From an uncultured Lactobacillus sp. (GTDB lineage Bacteria > Bacillota > Bacilli > Lactobacillales > Lactobacillaceae), in assembly GCA_946477855.1 (NCBI GenBank), contig CAMKZU010000013.1, positions 1-46,258 on the forward strand: 46,258 nt of DNA, given 5' to 3'. The notes beneath the pieces are model-generated. The model was not told where the DNA came from and searched no databases. It saw only the letters and a program-made list of their open reading frames with translations. This document shows, piece after piece, positions 8,659 through 17,044 of this stretch. The first letter of the stretch is position 1; each line of letters opens with the position of its first letter. Made by a program: the position numbers and the translations under genes.

Positions 8659-9255
8659 TTAAGAAAGCTTTTTATAAACAAAGCTCTCTTTGGCAATTTT
8701 GGCATTCCATTCCAGCCTTTCCGCCATATCATAGGCTTTTTCAAGGGTTGGTCCCGTTACTAAGATGCCATGACGATTAAGCAAATATGCCTTAGTCGCT
8801 TGCTGATCAGCGCGTACTTGTGCCCGCACAGTGTTAGCAAGATCCATTGTCATCGCCTGATGATACTTAAAACACTTAATAGTCCCGATCTTCTGGGTTG
8901 CCTCAGTTAAGTTAGGCATATCAATCCCCAGCGTTGAAAAAGTCATTGATTCAAGAGCATGAGCGTGGACAACAGCACCTATTTCCTGATTTTCTTCATA
9001 ACAAGCCAGATGCATGTTAACTTCCCGTGTAACTTTGCCGTCGCCTTCAATGACGTTTGCGTCTTTATCTAAAACCAGAATTTGATCAGGACGCAAATCA
9101 CAGTGAAAATCTTCTGCCATCAATCTGGGCGTCATAATATAGTGATTTTCATCAACCTTCACACTGACGTTACCGCCAGCGGAATTAGTTACTTTGCGTT
9201 CATACATGTTTTTGACAAATTTAACCAGTTTTTCACGTTCACTTTGGTATAGCAT
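8659..9255 (-). CDS. Class II aldolase/adducin family protein (FucA/AraD type)
   Basis: This 198-residue zinc-dependent aldolase or epimerase has the fold of L-fuculose-1-phosphate aldolase and L-ribulose-5-phosphate 4-epimerase. The zinc ligands align by spacing with FucA: H97 and H99 in VVHAHA, H162 in NRHGIL, and the catalytic Glu at E78 (TREVNMH). An AGGNVS motif near residues 26-31 is the usual phosphate-binding stretch. In enteric gat operons the aldolase is the unrelated GatY/GatZ. A FucA-type enzyme here would have to cleave a ketose 1-phosphate or bisphosphate to DHAP plus an aldehyde. The exact substrate cannot be assigned. Confidence 0.85.
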   Translation of the reverse strand: MLYQSEREKLVKFVKNMYERKVTNSAGGNVSVKVDENHYIMTPRLMAEDFHCDLRPDQILVLDKDANVIEGDGKVTREVNMHLACYEENQEIGAVVHAHALESMTFSTLGIDMPNLTEATQKIGTIKCFKYHQAMTMDLANTVRAQVRADQQATKAYLLNRHGILVTGPTLEKAYDMAERLEWNAKIAKESFVYKKLS

Positions 9256-9272
9256 AATTTTTTATTTTCTCC

Positions 9273-10307
9273 TTAGCTTATTTTGTACATTACTTTGATT
9301 GCGCCGGCATTTTTATCACTTAATACTGCAAACGGCTTATCTTGATCTGTTAGTGAATAGACTCCCGTAATCAGTTTTTGCGTGCTGATCCTGCCTGATG
9401 AAAGATAAGCAATAGCAGCTTGCCATTCGTACCCGGGAAACGGTGCAGAAAATGACAGCCACGAACCAGTAATCTCCAGTTCTTTGCGCAAAATCTGTTC
9501 AAATTCCTGATATTGAAACGTTGTGGGCTTAGTCGTCTTACCGATAAAAACCACTTGGGCATGTTTAGCGGCATACTTCAATGCTTGAACTTGAGTAATA
9601 GGGTTACCCGCAGTTTCAAAAACCGCATCAAATAATTTACGCTTTGACAAATATTGGTCTAAATTGACCTTGGCTGAATTGATGACAACATCTGCACCAC
9701 ATTCTTGAGCGACCTTTAAACTGGCATCTTTAATGTCAACCACCGTAATTTTCCCTGCACCTCTTGCTTTAAGTGCCATCACGGTCAATAAGCCGACGGA
9801 GCCCACGCCTAAGACCAGAACGTTTGCCCCCGCTTTAAAATGGACCCGCTCAATTCCATGAATAGCTACCGTAAGTGGTTCAATAGTTGCTGCTTCAGTT
9901 AAAGAAATATTGTCGGGTAAGACCAGACAGTTTTGTGCCGGCACCGCCACGTATTCAGCTAATGCTCCCGGAACGCTTGAACCAATAAAAGTATAATTGG
10001 TACACATTGATGGTAAGCCTGCTTGGCATTCAGCACATTTGCCACAGGGAATAAGTGGCGCCACGCTAACGCGATCTCCGATGCTTAAACCGGTAACAGC
10101 ACTGCCCAATTTGGTCACAGTTCCTGAAAATTCATGACCGGGTATCTGGGGAAAATGATGCACCTTGCCTTCATAGTAACGTGGCAAGTCTGAACCACAA
10201 ATTCCTGCATACGCTACATGAATCAGTACTTGGTCATTTTCAATTTCTGGAACGGGAATATCCTGTAATTCCATTTTATTTTTGGCAGTAATTACTAATG
10301 CTTTCAT
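9273..10307 (-). CDS. gatD: Zinc-dependent polyol phosphate dehydrogenase, GatD-like
   Basis: This 344-residue MDR-family dehydrogenase is closest in pattern to galactitol-1-phosphate 5-dehydrogenase, which oxidises galactitol 1-phosphate to tagatose 6-phosphate with NAD. Catalytic zinc ligands are C37 (AGICGSDLPR) and H58/E59 (PGHEFSG). Structural zinc Cys are C88, C91, C94 and C102. The Rossmann motif GVGSVG is at 167-172. The GSDLPR and KILRKELxIxGSW-like (QILRKELEITGSW) motifs are shared with E. coli GatD. Its start codon overlaps the kinase stop by one base (TAATG), indicating translational coupling. The substrate is inferred from family and context. Confidence 0.85.
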   Translation of the reverse strand: MKALVITAKNKMELQDIPVPEIENDQVLIHVAYAGICGSDLPRYYEGKVHHFPQIPGHEFSGTVTKLGSAVTGLSIGDRVSVAPLIPCGKCAECQAGLPSMCTNYTFIGSSVPGALAEYVAVPAQNCLVLPDNISLTEAATIEPLTVAIHGIERVHFKAGANVLVLGVGSVGLLTVMALKARGAGKITVVDIKDASLKVAQECGADVVINSAKVNLDQYLSKRKLFDAVFETAGNPITQVQALKYAAKHAQVVFIGKTTKPTTFQYQEFEQILRKELEITGSWLSFSAPFPGYEWQAAIAYLSSGRISTQKLITGVYSLTDQDKPFAVLSDKNAGAIKVMYKIS

Positions 10308-11260
10308 TACTTAGTTTTTGCTCCTAGTTCTAAATCTTGTATCTCTATCTTTGCATTTGCTAATTGCTTTGGCGTTACCTCTGGGAACCAGTTTTCCACA
10401 TTACTAGTTGAAAAAGCTAACGCTTCCCGCAGTATTGACGTTTCTTCTTCTTTTCGTGCCAATCCGTGCATGAACCGCCCTAAGAAAAAGTCACCACTGG
10501 CATTAGGGTTTTTAACTTCTACCGGTTGTGAATAACCATAAAGGTATTTGTGCCCAATTCTGCCAATCGCTCCTTTGCCTCCCAGAGTAATAATAAAATT
10601 GCTAATTGCGGGATCAACATCAGATTGAAGAAGATGAAGGTAGTCCTGAATTGTTTCTAATTTCTTCTGCGGAAAAATATCAAGAATTTCCTCATTGTTG
10701 ATCTTAATCATGTAAGGAGCTAATTTATACGCCTGCCTAAGCGGCGCCCCACTGGTATCAATTACCATTCTGGCTTTAACACCGCGCTGCTGCAGCTGTT
10801 CATCCACATCACTGATATAGGTTTCAGGCATTCCCTGCATTAAAGAGCCGGAAAAAACGATATAGTCACCATTTTTAACACTATCCAGCAATGTATTAGT
10901 AAAACTGTTAAATAAGCGTCGGTTAAGTTTAAAACCATATTCCTGTGACAAAATCAGCGATCTGTCACTTTCATCAACTAATATATGACATAGCCTGGTA
11001 TTAGTATCAATGGCTGTTCTGACTATGGGGTAATGATAATAATCAGCCAGCTGAATAAAGTGCTCACCGTATTTACCACCCAGAATTGTATGAATTTTAA
11101 AATCAACATCGTGGTCAAAACTCAGTGCATAAGCCACATTAAAACCCTTGCCTCCCGGCACTTCTTTCATTTTTAATGGGCGGTTAGGCTTATCCCGTAC
11201 AATTTTTTTAAAAAGTAAAGTTCGGTCAATCGCCGGATTAGGGCAAATTAAATGAATCAT
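10307..11260 (-). CDS. PfkB-family sugar phosphate kinase (tagatose-6-P/fructose-1-P kinase type)
   Basis: This 317-residue ribokinase-family kinase has the 1-phosphofructokinase/tagatose-6-phosphate kinase pattern. N-terminal CPNPAIDRT is the sugar-phosphate site, GGKGFNVA at 36-43 is PfkB signature 1, and NASGDFF at 253-259 has the catalytic base D257 and anion hole. The GAGD motif typical of the family reads ASGD here. In this operon it most simply phosphorylates the ketose phosphate made by the GatD-like enzyme to a ketose bisphosphate for the aldolase. It lies 18 bases after gatC. The ribosome site (GAGGTGGTAACAA) precedes ATG. Confidence 0.85.
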   Translation of the reverse strand: MIHLICPNPAIDRTLLFKKIVRDKPNRPLKMKEVPGGKGFNVAYALSFDHDVDFKIHTILGGKYGEHFIQLADYYHYPIVRTAIDTNTRLCHILVDESDRSLILSQEYGFKLNRRLFNSFTNTLLDSVKNGDYIVFSGSLMQGMPETYISDVDEQLQQRGVKARMVIDTSGAPLRQAYKLAPYMIKINNEEILDIFPQKKLETIQDYLHLLQSDVDPAISNFIITLGGKGAIGRIGHKYLYGYSQPVEVKNPNASGDFFLGRFMHGLARKEEETSILREALAFSTSNVENWFPEVTPKQLANAKIEIQDLELGAKTK

Positions 11261-11278
11261 AATTTGTTACCACCTCAG

Positions 11279-12550
11279 CTACAAAATTCCAGCTAACAAC
11301 TTAAGCAGGTAATATGTTATCCATGAATACCACTGTGTACCGATTGCCAGAGAAGTAATCTGCGTTATCCCAGACGGAACGTGATAGCCGATTGAAGAAG
11401 CTAAATTAGTCAAAAGCGGTGCAGCAAAGCTCGACATGTAAAGCGTAATGCTACAAATAAATAAGGAAATAATGATGCCGCGGAACAAATTTCCTTTTGA
11501 AGGCACAATGGCAAAAATAACGTAAAACGGTAAGGCAGTCAGATCGGCAAGCGGCATTGCCTTATTGCCCGGCAGGATAAAAGCTAAAATCATTGTGATC
11601 GGAACCATGATTAACCCCAACGTTAAGACGTACGGGTTGCCAATTCCTAAAGCTGCATCCATCCCGATGTAGAGCTTTTTACCGTTAAATCTTTTTTGCA
11701 TAAATTCCTGCGCTGCTTCGGAAATAGTTGATAGTCCGTCCATTAAAATGGCAACCATGCGCGGAATTAAGACTAAACTCGCAGAAATTGCCACTGCTGT
11801 AGTCAATATTTTGGCAACAGACATTCTCGCAACTGCCGCCATAGCACCACCGATAATTAAGCCCATCATCATTGGTTCACCGAAAATACCTAAGTGTTGT
11901 TGTAATTTTTCCGGCGTCCAGCTAATTTTCTTCACGCCCGGTATCTGATCGAGCAGCCAATTTAAGGGATAGCCTATCACCGCCCAGTTCGTAGTTTGCA
12001 ATCCTGGAAACGAAACTCCTTCCAGACCTAGATTTTCTTCCACATCCTTTTGCGTATAATCAGCCAGTTTAAATATGATTGCCATGTTAATCACGGCGCT
12101 TAATACTGCTATAAACATATTTTTAGTGGTTAAATAAAGCGCACTGGCCGTAAACAACGGTTGCCAATAATTCCAGATATCAATATCCATAGTCTTGGTC
12201 CAGTTGAATGCAATCATAATGATATTGGTCAAAATGATTGCTAAGAAAACAAACGGTACTACCGGAGTTCCCCAAGCAATTGATGAAGCCACTGGCCAAC
12301 CAGTATCAGTTGCTGTCAGATGAAAGTGATACTGTTTCACGAGAGCTTTGACTACTGGCGAAATTGAATTCATCATCATTGCCGACATCACGTTGATACC
12401 GACAAAGCCAATTCCAACAGTCAATCCTGCTTTAAAAGCCACCCCAATCTTTTTGCCAAAAATGAGACCTAGTATGGTAATTATTATTGGCATCATGACA
12501 CTAACACCTAAATTTACGATATATTGGAAAAAATTGAGAATTAGTTCCAT
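11279..12550 (-). CDS. gatC: PTS galactitol-type EIIC permease
   Basis: This 423-residue multi-span membrane protein of the EIIC-GAT (SgcC/GatC) family has about ten or more hydrophobic segments. It translocates the polyol and positions it for phosphorylation by EIIB. The N-terminal helices (FGKKIGVAFKAGLTVGIGFVG), the central GEPMMMG loop and the C-terminal GTQWYSW are typical of galactitol permeases. It lies 17 bases downstream of gatB, in the same operon. Galactitol is the family's reference substrate, but related EIIC-GAT proteins carry other polyols. Confidence 0.9.
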   Translation of the reverse strand: MELILNFFQYIVNLGVSVMMPIIITILGLIFGKKIGVAFKAGLTVGIGFVGINVMSAMMMNSISPVVKALVKQYHFHLTATDTGWPVASSIAWGTPVVPFVFLAIILTNIIMIAFNWTKTMDIDIWNYWQPLFTASALYLTTKNMFIAVLSAVINMAIIFKLADYTQKDVEENLGLEGVSFPGLQTTNWAVIGYPLNWLLDQIPGVKKISWTPEKLQQHLGIFGEPMMMGLIIGGAMAAVARMSVAKILTTAVAISASLVLIPRMVAILMDGLSTISEAAQEFMQKRFNGKKLYIGMDAALGIGNPYVLTLGLIMVPITMILAFILPGNKAMPLADLTALPFYVIFAIVPSKGNLFRGIIISLFICSITLYMSSFAAPLLTNLASSIGYHVPSGITQITSLAIGTQWYSWITYYLLKLLAGIL

Positions 12551-12567
12551 AATGTATTGCCCTCCGT

Positions 12568-12861
12568 TTAGCCTTCGAGTATTTCTTTGATTTTAGCGAC
12601 TGTCTTTTCTTTGCCGATACCTGTTAAAAGTGATTGCCCCAAAATTACGGGGACGTCACCAATATCAGCGGAAATCATTGTCGAAGATACTATCAAATCT
12701 GGCCTTCTACTAGCTACTTTTGCTGGTATATCAGCGACAGTACACTGGACTATCTCAAAGGGAATTTTCAAGTCCGATACAATATCAGTTACTTTCTTGT
12801 TTAAAATTGTTGATGTGGCTATCCCTGTACCACAACAAACATATAATAATTTTTTCTTCAT
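12568..12861 (-). CDS. gatB: PTS galactitol-type EIIB component
   Basis: This 97-residue EIIB has the P-loop-like phosphocysteine motif CCGTGIATST at residues 9-18; the phosphorylated Cys is C9 or C10, as in E. coli GatB. It transfers phosphate from GatA to the incoming polyol at GatC. The length is normal for a free-standing GatB. The ATG has a GGGAGAACAATT site. It sits between the unknown membrane gene and gatC. Confidence 0.9.
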   Translation of the reverse strand: MKKKLLYVCCGTGIATSTILNKKVTDIVSDLKIPFEIVQCTVADIPAKVASRRPDLIVSSTMISADIGDVPVILGQSLLTGIGKEKTVAKIKEILEG

Positions 12862-12902
12862 AATTGTTCTCCCAGTATTTAATTGACCAAAAGCATAATC
12901 CC

Positions 12903-13301
12903 TTAGAGTTTTTGATAGATAGCAGTTAATAAATCGTATTCAGACTGGTAACTATTCTTTTTGTTAAAAAGCAAAACATCATAACTACCGCTTGAGGAGC
13001 TAAGTGTTTGTACCCAAAGCTCATTTCTAGTTGGTACTAGCAACCAAAAACTCATTGCCTTTTTATGCTTAAGCCATAACTCATAAATTTGCCCAAGAGC
13101 CAAATCTCGATTCTTTAGTACAACTTTTTCAATCTCCTTAGGAACATAAAAAAGATAAATAATGTGAGCATACATTAGCAAAAAGCCGTAAATTAGGAAG
13201 CTAATTGCATAAAATATTCGATTTGTTGAAATATTATGGATGATTCCTTTGCCCAGATTGCCCAAAAAAAGATCATTAAGCGCCTTTACAAAATTTATCA
13301 A
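12903..13301 (-). CDS. Unknown small membrane protein heading the polyol operon
   Basis: The 132-residue protein matches no family I recognise. It has one clear hydrophobic segment (about 30-53, ending at YVPKE), an amphipathic region, and a soluble tail rich in Ser and Tyr (LSSSSGSYDVLLF). The TTG start follows GAAAGGAAAAGTAAA at good spacing; there is no ATG alternative. It is the first gene after the regulatory region and is followed 41 bases later by gatB, so it should be co-expressed with the PTS. It could be an accessory factor of the permease or a lineage-specific membrane protein; nothing in the sequence decides. Confidence 0.6.
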   Translation of the reverse strand: MINFVKALNDLFLGNLGKGIIHNISTNRIFYAISFLIYGFLLMYAHIIYLFYVPKEIEKVVLKNRDLALGQIYELWLKHKKAMSFWLLVPTRNELWVQTLSSSSGSYDVLLFNKKNSYQSEYDLLTAIYQKL

Positions 13302-13347
13302 TTTACTTTTCCTTTCATTAACGTTAATTTTTCTATATAATTTTTTT

Positions 13348-13361
13348 AGAAACCGATTTCA
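13348..13361. promoter_or_regulatory. cre-like site for CcpA
   Basis: On the minus strand the site reads TGAAATCGGTTTCT, one mismatch from the common cre form TGAAANCGNTTNCA. It lies about 50 bases upstream of the first operon gene, where CcpA could repress transcription when preferred sugars are present. Confidence 0.6.
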
Positions 13362-13394
13362 AAATTAATTGTAATGACACTATTTTTCATAAGC

Positions 13395-13447
13395 AATACG
13401 TTTCACGTATTATGATTTTTGTTCACTTTTTTTGATTATTTTGTTCA
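13395..13447. promoter_or_regulatory. Candidate operators between the polyol operon and its DeoR regulator
   Basis: Two patterns stand out. A palindrome AATACGT-TTC-ACGTATT lies at 13395-13411. Two imperfect direct repeats, TGATTTTTGTTCA (13413-13425) and TGATTATTTTGTTCA (13433-13447), follow it. DeoR-family proteins often bind repeated sites in divergent intergenic regions. Assignment to the adjacent regulator is inference. Confidence 0.5.
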
Positions 13448-13495
13448 TACTTAGTCATCAAAATTAGTAAATTAGTTGTGAATGGAGGATAAATT

Positions 13496-14251
13496 TTGTA
13501 TAAAGATAGTAGATTGCAACAAATTATGAATATTCTTAATTCGGTTGGAAAAATTAAAACGTCAGAACTAGCCACTAAAATTTATGTTAGTCAGTCAACC
13601 CTGCGGCGGGACTTGGTCTTACTGGAAAAGCAAAACATGATTAGCAGGAAGTTTGGCTATGTCAGCTTATTAGGCAAGGCAAACTTAGAGTTTCCTTATT
13701 CCGTGCGTGAACAAGAGAATGTTAAAGGCAAGAAATACATTTGTGAAAAAGCAGCTTCTTTTATTACCAACAATATGGCTGTATTTTTGGATTCAAGTTC
13801 TACCACCAGCTTTATTCCAGACTACTTATTTAGAAAGAATAAGCTGGTGTTTATTACCAACGGGCTGCTGCATGCCTATAAATTGAGTAAATTAGAAAAT
13901 GTGACGTTATATACTTTGGGCGGGCATAACCCCAGAAGTTTCGGAGGAACCGTTGGTAGTGACACGATTGCTCAAATCAATAATTACAATACCAATTTGG
14001 CAATTGTTTCTTTTGGCAGCCTGCTAAACGACAGTGTTTATATCACTGACAAGGAGCAGGCCAACTTTCGTTTGGCAATGATTGCTAATGCCAAGGAAAG
14101 TTTGCTCCTAATGGATAGCAGCAAGTTTGAACAAAGCGACTTTATTAAAGCAAGTACTTTAAAGATTTTTAAGGCGATCATCTCTGATAAGAAACCGCCT
14201 AAAGATACGATCAAGTATTGCAATAAGCATGATATTGAAGTTATCTGGTAA
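13496..14251 (+). CDS. DeoR/GlpR-family regulator of the polyol operon
   Basis: This 251-residue regulator has an N-terminal winged helix (about 5-58, with SQSTLRRDLVLLEKQ as the recognition helix). A C-terminal DeoR sensor domain follows (about 75-235), including the sugar-phosphate-binding DSSSTTSF motif and the later TDKEQANF. Such proteins are usually repressors released by a sugar phosphate. TTG is the start, with AATGGAGGATAAATT upstream. It is divergent from the galactitol-type operon across about 190 bases holding cre and operator candidates, so it most likely controls that operon. Confidence 0.88.
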   Translation: MYKDSRLQQIMNILNSVGKIKTSELATKIYVSQSTLRRDLVLLEKQNMISRKFGYVSLLGKANLEFPYSVREQENVKGKKYICEKAASFITNNMAVFLDSSSTTSFIPDYLFRKNKLVFITNGLLHAYKLSKLENVTLYTLGGHNPRSFGGTVGSDTIAQINNYNTNLAIVSFGSLLNDSVYITDKEQANFRLAMIANAKESLLLMDSSKFEQSDFIKASTLKIFKAIISDKKPPKDTIKYCNKHDIEVIW

Positions 14252-14262
14252 ATTGCCAATAA

Positions 14263-14306
14263 AAATAAGCCTTGAAAGATTTAGGTCCTTCAAGACTTAT
14301 TTTTTC
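14263..14306. terminator. Bidirectional terminator
   Basis: AAATAAG-C-CTTGAA pairs with TTCAAG-A-CTTATTT around a 12-base loop, with a T-run on the plus strand and an A-rich 5' side. It separates the convergent DeoR regulator and ASCH gene. Confidence 0.75.
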
Positions 14307-14315
14307 TTTTACCAC

Positions 14316-14846
14316 TCAGTTTTTGCCGGCAAGTATATTTTTAATTAGCGCATACCGCTTATCCCAGTTATTAATGATTAAATTATCGCATTCTTGGTTT
14401 AATAAAAAATTGAGCAAATCTGCTTTATCAGGTCGATCTAAAAACAAATATTTTTGCGGAACAACAATTTGGGGTAAAACTGCTCGCAGCTGCTCAAGCG
14501 TAATTTTTTTAACAGCACAAGATTTTAAAATCGGAATAATGCAACCATCATCTTTAGGCATAAAATAGTCATAAATTTCAGCATAATCATCATTTTGAAT
14601 TTTCTGACCAATTTGCGCTAAATTAGCAGCATTATTGCGAATTAGCGGGGCACATTTAATAAATAATTGAATGCCACCACCACTGCCAGTAGTATAGACA
14701 AAGGCTTGAAAACTATCTTTGAAAAAACTTTTGCGGTATTCAATTATTTTTTGACCAGTTAAAATTTCTTTTACATACTCTTGATGTAGAGATATTAGTA
14801 AAGTGGGTAAAAATGGATCATAAACTTCATCTTTTATTTTACTCAT
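14316..14846 (-). CDS. ASCH-domain-like protein
   Basis: The 176-residue protein opens with LLISLHQEYVKEILTGQK and then IIEYRK, the ASCH/PUA-like pattern (a small beta-barrel that binds RNA or nucleotides). The region FVYTTGSGGGIQLFI and the terminal helices (ADLLNFLLNQ) complete a compact soluble protein. The molecular role is unknown. The ATG at 14846 is preferred because AAAGGGAA lies nine bases upstream; a TTG two codons earlier is too close to that site. The gene is alone between terminators. Confidence 0.65.
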   Translation of the reverse strand: MSKIKDEVYDPFLPTLLISLHQEYVKEILTGQKIIEYRKSFFKDSFQAFVYTTGSGGGIQLFIKCAPLIRNNAANLAQIGQKIQNDDYAEIYDYFMPKDDGCIIPILKSCAVKKITLEQLRAVLPQIVVPQKYLFLDRPDKADLLNFLLNQECDNLIINNWDKRYALIKNILAGKN

Positions 14847-14973
14847 TGACAAAATTCCCTTTCAGCATTTCTAATTATTTCACTACTATGTTCATCATAA
14901 ATATCTTTATTTAAACAAGCAACTTTATCTAAAAAAGTAATTAGAATAAGCTCGCTCCCTAATTTTGGGCGCA

Positions 14974-15018
14974 AAAAATCGGGTTATACTTCAACTATTG
15001 AAGTACAGCCCGATTTTT
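14974..15018 (-). terminator. Strong hairpin terminator
   Basis: AAAATCGGG and TACTTCAA pair with TTGAAGTA and CCCGATTTT around a CTA loop, with a small internal bulge. On the minus strand it follows the 87-residue membrane protein gene and ends in a T-run. Confidence 0.85.
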
Positions 15019-15027
15019 CCTAATCAG

Positions 15028-15291
15028 CTACGCTCTGTGTCTTAACAAATGAGCCTTTGCGGGTTCACCTTTTAACCAAGTCGCAAAGAACGCATAGCCG
15101 AAGACCATCAATGCAACTACAGCTGCCAAAATAATCATATTATTATTGTTCAGCGTAATTGTCTGTTCCTCATCTAGCAGATTCTTTGACTCATTAACTT
15201 GATTGCATAATCCAAAGAATAACATGATTAGACTGCTTAGAGTTAGTAAGCCATTAACTGCCGTTAAAATTTTCATTTTCGTTAACTTCAA
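15028..15291 (-). CDS. Small two-span membrane protein, unknown
   Basis: The 87-residue protein has two hydrophobic helices (about 8-28 and 52-71) separated by a polar loop rich in Asn, Glu and Asp, and a basic C-terminus (LLRHRA). I do not recognise the family. TTG is taken as the start because AAAGGA lies 11 bases upstream; the next ATG (codon 6) is 26 bases from that site. It is monocistronic with a strong terminator, which supports a real gene. Confidence 0.6.
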   Translation of the reverse strand: MKLTKMKILTAVNGLLTLSSLIMLFFGLCNQVNESKNLLDEEQTITLNNNNMIILAAVVALMVFGYAFFATWLKGEPAKAHLLRHRA

Positions 15292-15440
15292 AAAATCATG
15301 TCCTTTCTTTCGATTTAAATACCAGCATTATATACCCTTTAAAAATAAATGCAAGGCCTTTGCTTAAAATAATTTAAATTTTTTGTTTCCAATATGAATA
15401 TTATTATAATTTTATAATCAAATCTTCTAAATCCGAACAA

Positions 15441-15466
15441 AAAAGAAGTACAGAATCCGTACTCCT
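15441..15466 (-). terminator. Terminator of the YibE/F-esterase operon
   Basis: AGTAC and GTACT form the core stem around a seven-base loop. On the minus strand the A-rich 5' arm overlaps the end of the esterase gene and the 3' arm runs into a T-tract. Confidence 0.6.
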
Positions 15467-15468
15467 TT

Positions 15469-16287
15469 TTATTGCCATTCACTTGTTAACCATTCTTGCG
15501 CTAGTTCAAACCAATGCGCCGCATGCGGATTTTCCTGCCATTCTCTGCCTTTAACCACCATGTCTTTACGTGCCAAAGAAAAACCGTGACCACCACGATT
15601 GAAAATATGAACTTCACACGGCACTTTCTTTTCTTGTAAGGCCTCGATATACTCAAACGTATTAGTTACAAGAACAATGGGGTCATCCCAAGCATGAAAA
15701 ATAAAAGTTGCCGGCGTATTTGCAGTTACACCTAAAGAACTATCCTTAATAAATTCATCTGCGGGAACTTTATCTTGTTCATCTGCCGGAATATCGAAAC
15801 CGATCTTGGTCAAATTAATTAAAGGATAGCCTAGAATAGTTTTATTAGGCAGAACTTCTTCACTCTTAAAGCCAAATTCTTGCTGGTATTTGGCAGAATT
15901 AGCCATACTGTTGGCAAAACTGGTAACGTGTCCGCCCGCTGAAAAGCCGATCGTCACAATTTTTTCAGGGTCAATCTGGTATTCTTGCGCATGTTCACGA
16001 AAATACTTAACAGTGGTCAAGACATCAAGACCAGCATCTGGATAAATGTCGCCTTCATCTTGCACCAAGTTATATTCCATCACCACGCTGTTGAAACCGC
16101 AATTGTTAAAAGCCAATGCAACCGGCTCGCCTTCTCTTTTTGACAAATGGTCAAAACTACCACCGGGTATTACTATTGCGAGGGGATGCTTGGGAGTCAC
16201 CAATTCGCCAATTGATCCCAAAGTATATGTATGCAGCTGGAATTTGCGCTGGTTAAAATTAGTTAACGTTAGATCATTTACTTTCAT
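15469..16287 (-). CDS. Alpha/beta hydrolase, carboxylesterase type
   Basis: This 272-residue cytoplasmic hydrolase of the BD-FAE/acetylxylan-esterase-like group has an oxyanion loop at VIPGGSF, the nucleophile elbow GFSAGGH (Ser at about residue 120), an acid in FHAWDDP and the His in NRGGHGF. These enzymes remove acyl groups from small esters or acylated sugars. The ATG is inside the preceding YibE/F gene (14-base overlap), so translation is coupled. Why an esterase is tied to YibE/F proteins is not explained by known biology. Confidence 0.85.
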   Translation of the reverse strand: MKVNDLTLTNFNQRKFQLHTYTLGSIGELVTPKHPLAIVIPGGSFDHLSKREGEPVALAFNNCGFNSVVMEYNLVQDEGDIYPDAGLDVLTTVKYFREHAQEYQIDPEKIVTIGFSAGGHVTSFANSMANSAKYQQEFGFKSEEVLPNKTILGYPLINLTKIGFDIPADEQDKVPADEFIKDSSLGVTANTPATFIFHAWDDPIVLVTNTFEYIEALQEKKVPCEVHIFNRGGHGFSLARKDMVVKGREWQENPHAAHWFELAQEWLTSEWQ

Positions 16288-17044
16288 CTTTTTGCCCCAC
16301 TTTTATCATATTCTTCGCCAAAAATGTTGTTGTTAATGGTACTGTTAATAATACACCAATTAAAGAATACATTATAATCAAAGCTTCATTGACAAACATC
16401 TTCTCATTTAATACTTCACCCAAAGTGTAATTCAAACGTATGTACCACAAAAATAACGAAAGAAAGCTGCCGAACATCCCAAACAAAATGGTATTCATCG
16501 CCGTTCCCAATACGTCATTACCGATTTTAGCTCCACTGGCCTTGAGCTCCTCATACGATATTTTCGGATTATGCTTTTTGATTTCGAGCAAACCGGAGCT
16601 CATCGCAACGGCAGATTCAGCAACAGCACCAAGTGTGGAAAAGATAGCAACTGCTACTGCAATTAAAGGATAATTCAATCCCGGCATTTGCGATAAGCCC
16701 ACCAGAATTTCGCCCGCTTCAGGGCCAAGACCGGCAGCTTGCGCCAGCCACTCAAAGCCTAAGATAATTACGCTAACTGCCAGACACACAATTAGTGAGG
16801 AATAAAAAGAGTTTTTCGCAACTTGATAATCATGTGTTCCAAGAAAAATTATGGTTACCAGTTTTAACGGCACAAAAATCAAAATCAGAAGTGGAATATT
16901 GATGCCCCAAGAAATCAGAATAGCCACTAATATTAACAACAATGTGTTGATTAATACGCTGAAAAAACTGCGAATTCCGGTTTCTCCACCAACAATTGTC
17001 ATTAAAATTGCTAATACAATCAATAACGCAGTTAACGTACTCAT
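16274..17044 (-). CDS. YibE/F-family membrane protein (second of pair)
   Basis: This 256-residue integral membrane protein has about six to seven hydrophobic segments. Family signs are GAVAESAVAMSSGLLE and GNDVLGTAMNTILFGMFGS in the centre; these match the paired ATDI/NTILFG pattern of YibE/F proteins. The family has no firmly established function, though transport has been proposed. Its start overlaps the upstream YibE/F gene by four bases (ATGA), and its end overlaps the esterase, so the three genes form one translationally coupled operon. Confidence 0.8.
   Translation of the reverse strand: MSTLTALLIVLAILMTIVGGETGIRSFFSVLINTLLLILVAILISWGINIPLLILIFVPLKLVTIIFLGTHDYQVAKNSFYSSLIVCLAVSVIILGFEWLAQAAGLGPEAGEILVGLSQMPGLNYPLIAVAVAIFSTLGAVAESAVAMSSGLLEIKKHNPKISYEELKASGAKIGNDVLGTAMNTILFGMFGSFLSLFLWYIRLNYTLGEVLNEKMFVNEALIIMYSLIGVLLTVPLTTTFLAKNMIKVGQKDESK

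Noticed and set aside
12587-12886. 99-codon plus-strand frame opposite gatB
   Set aside because: It is an antisense shadow of a clear PTS EIIB gene, has no ribosome site and resembles no protein.
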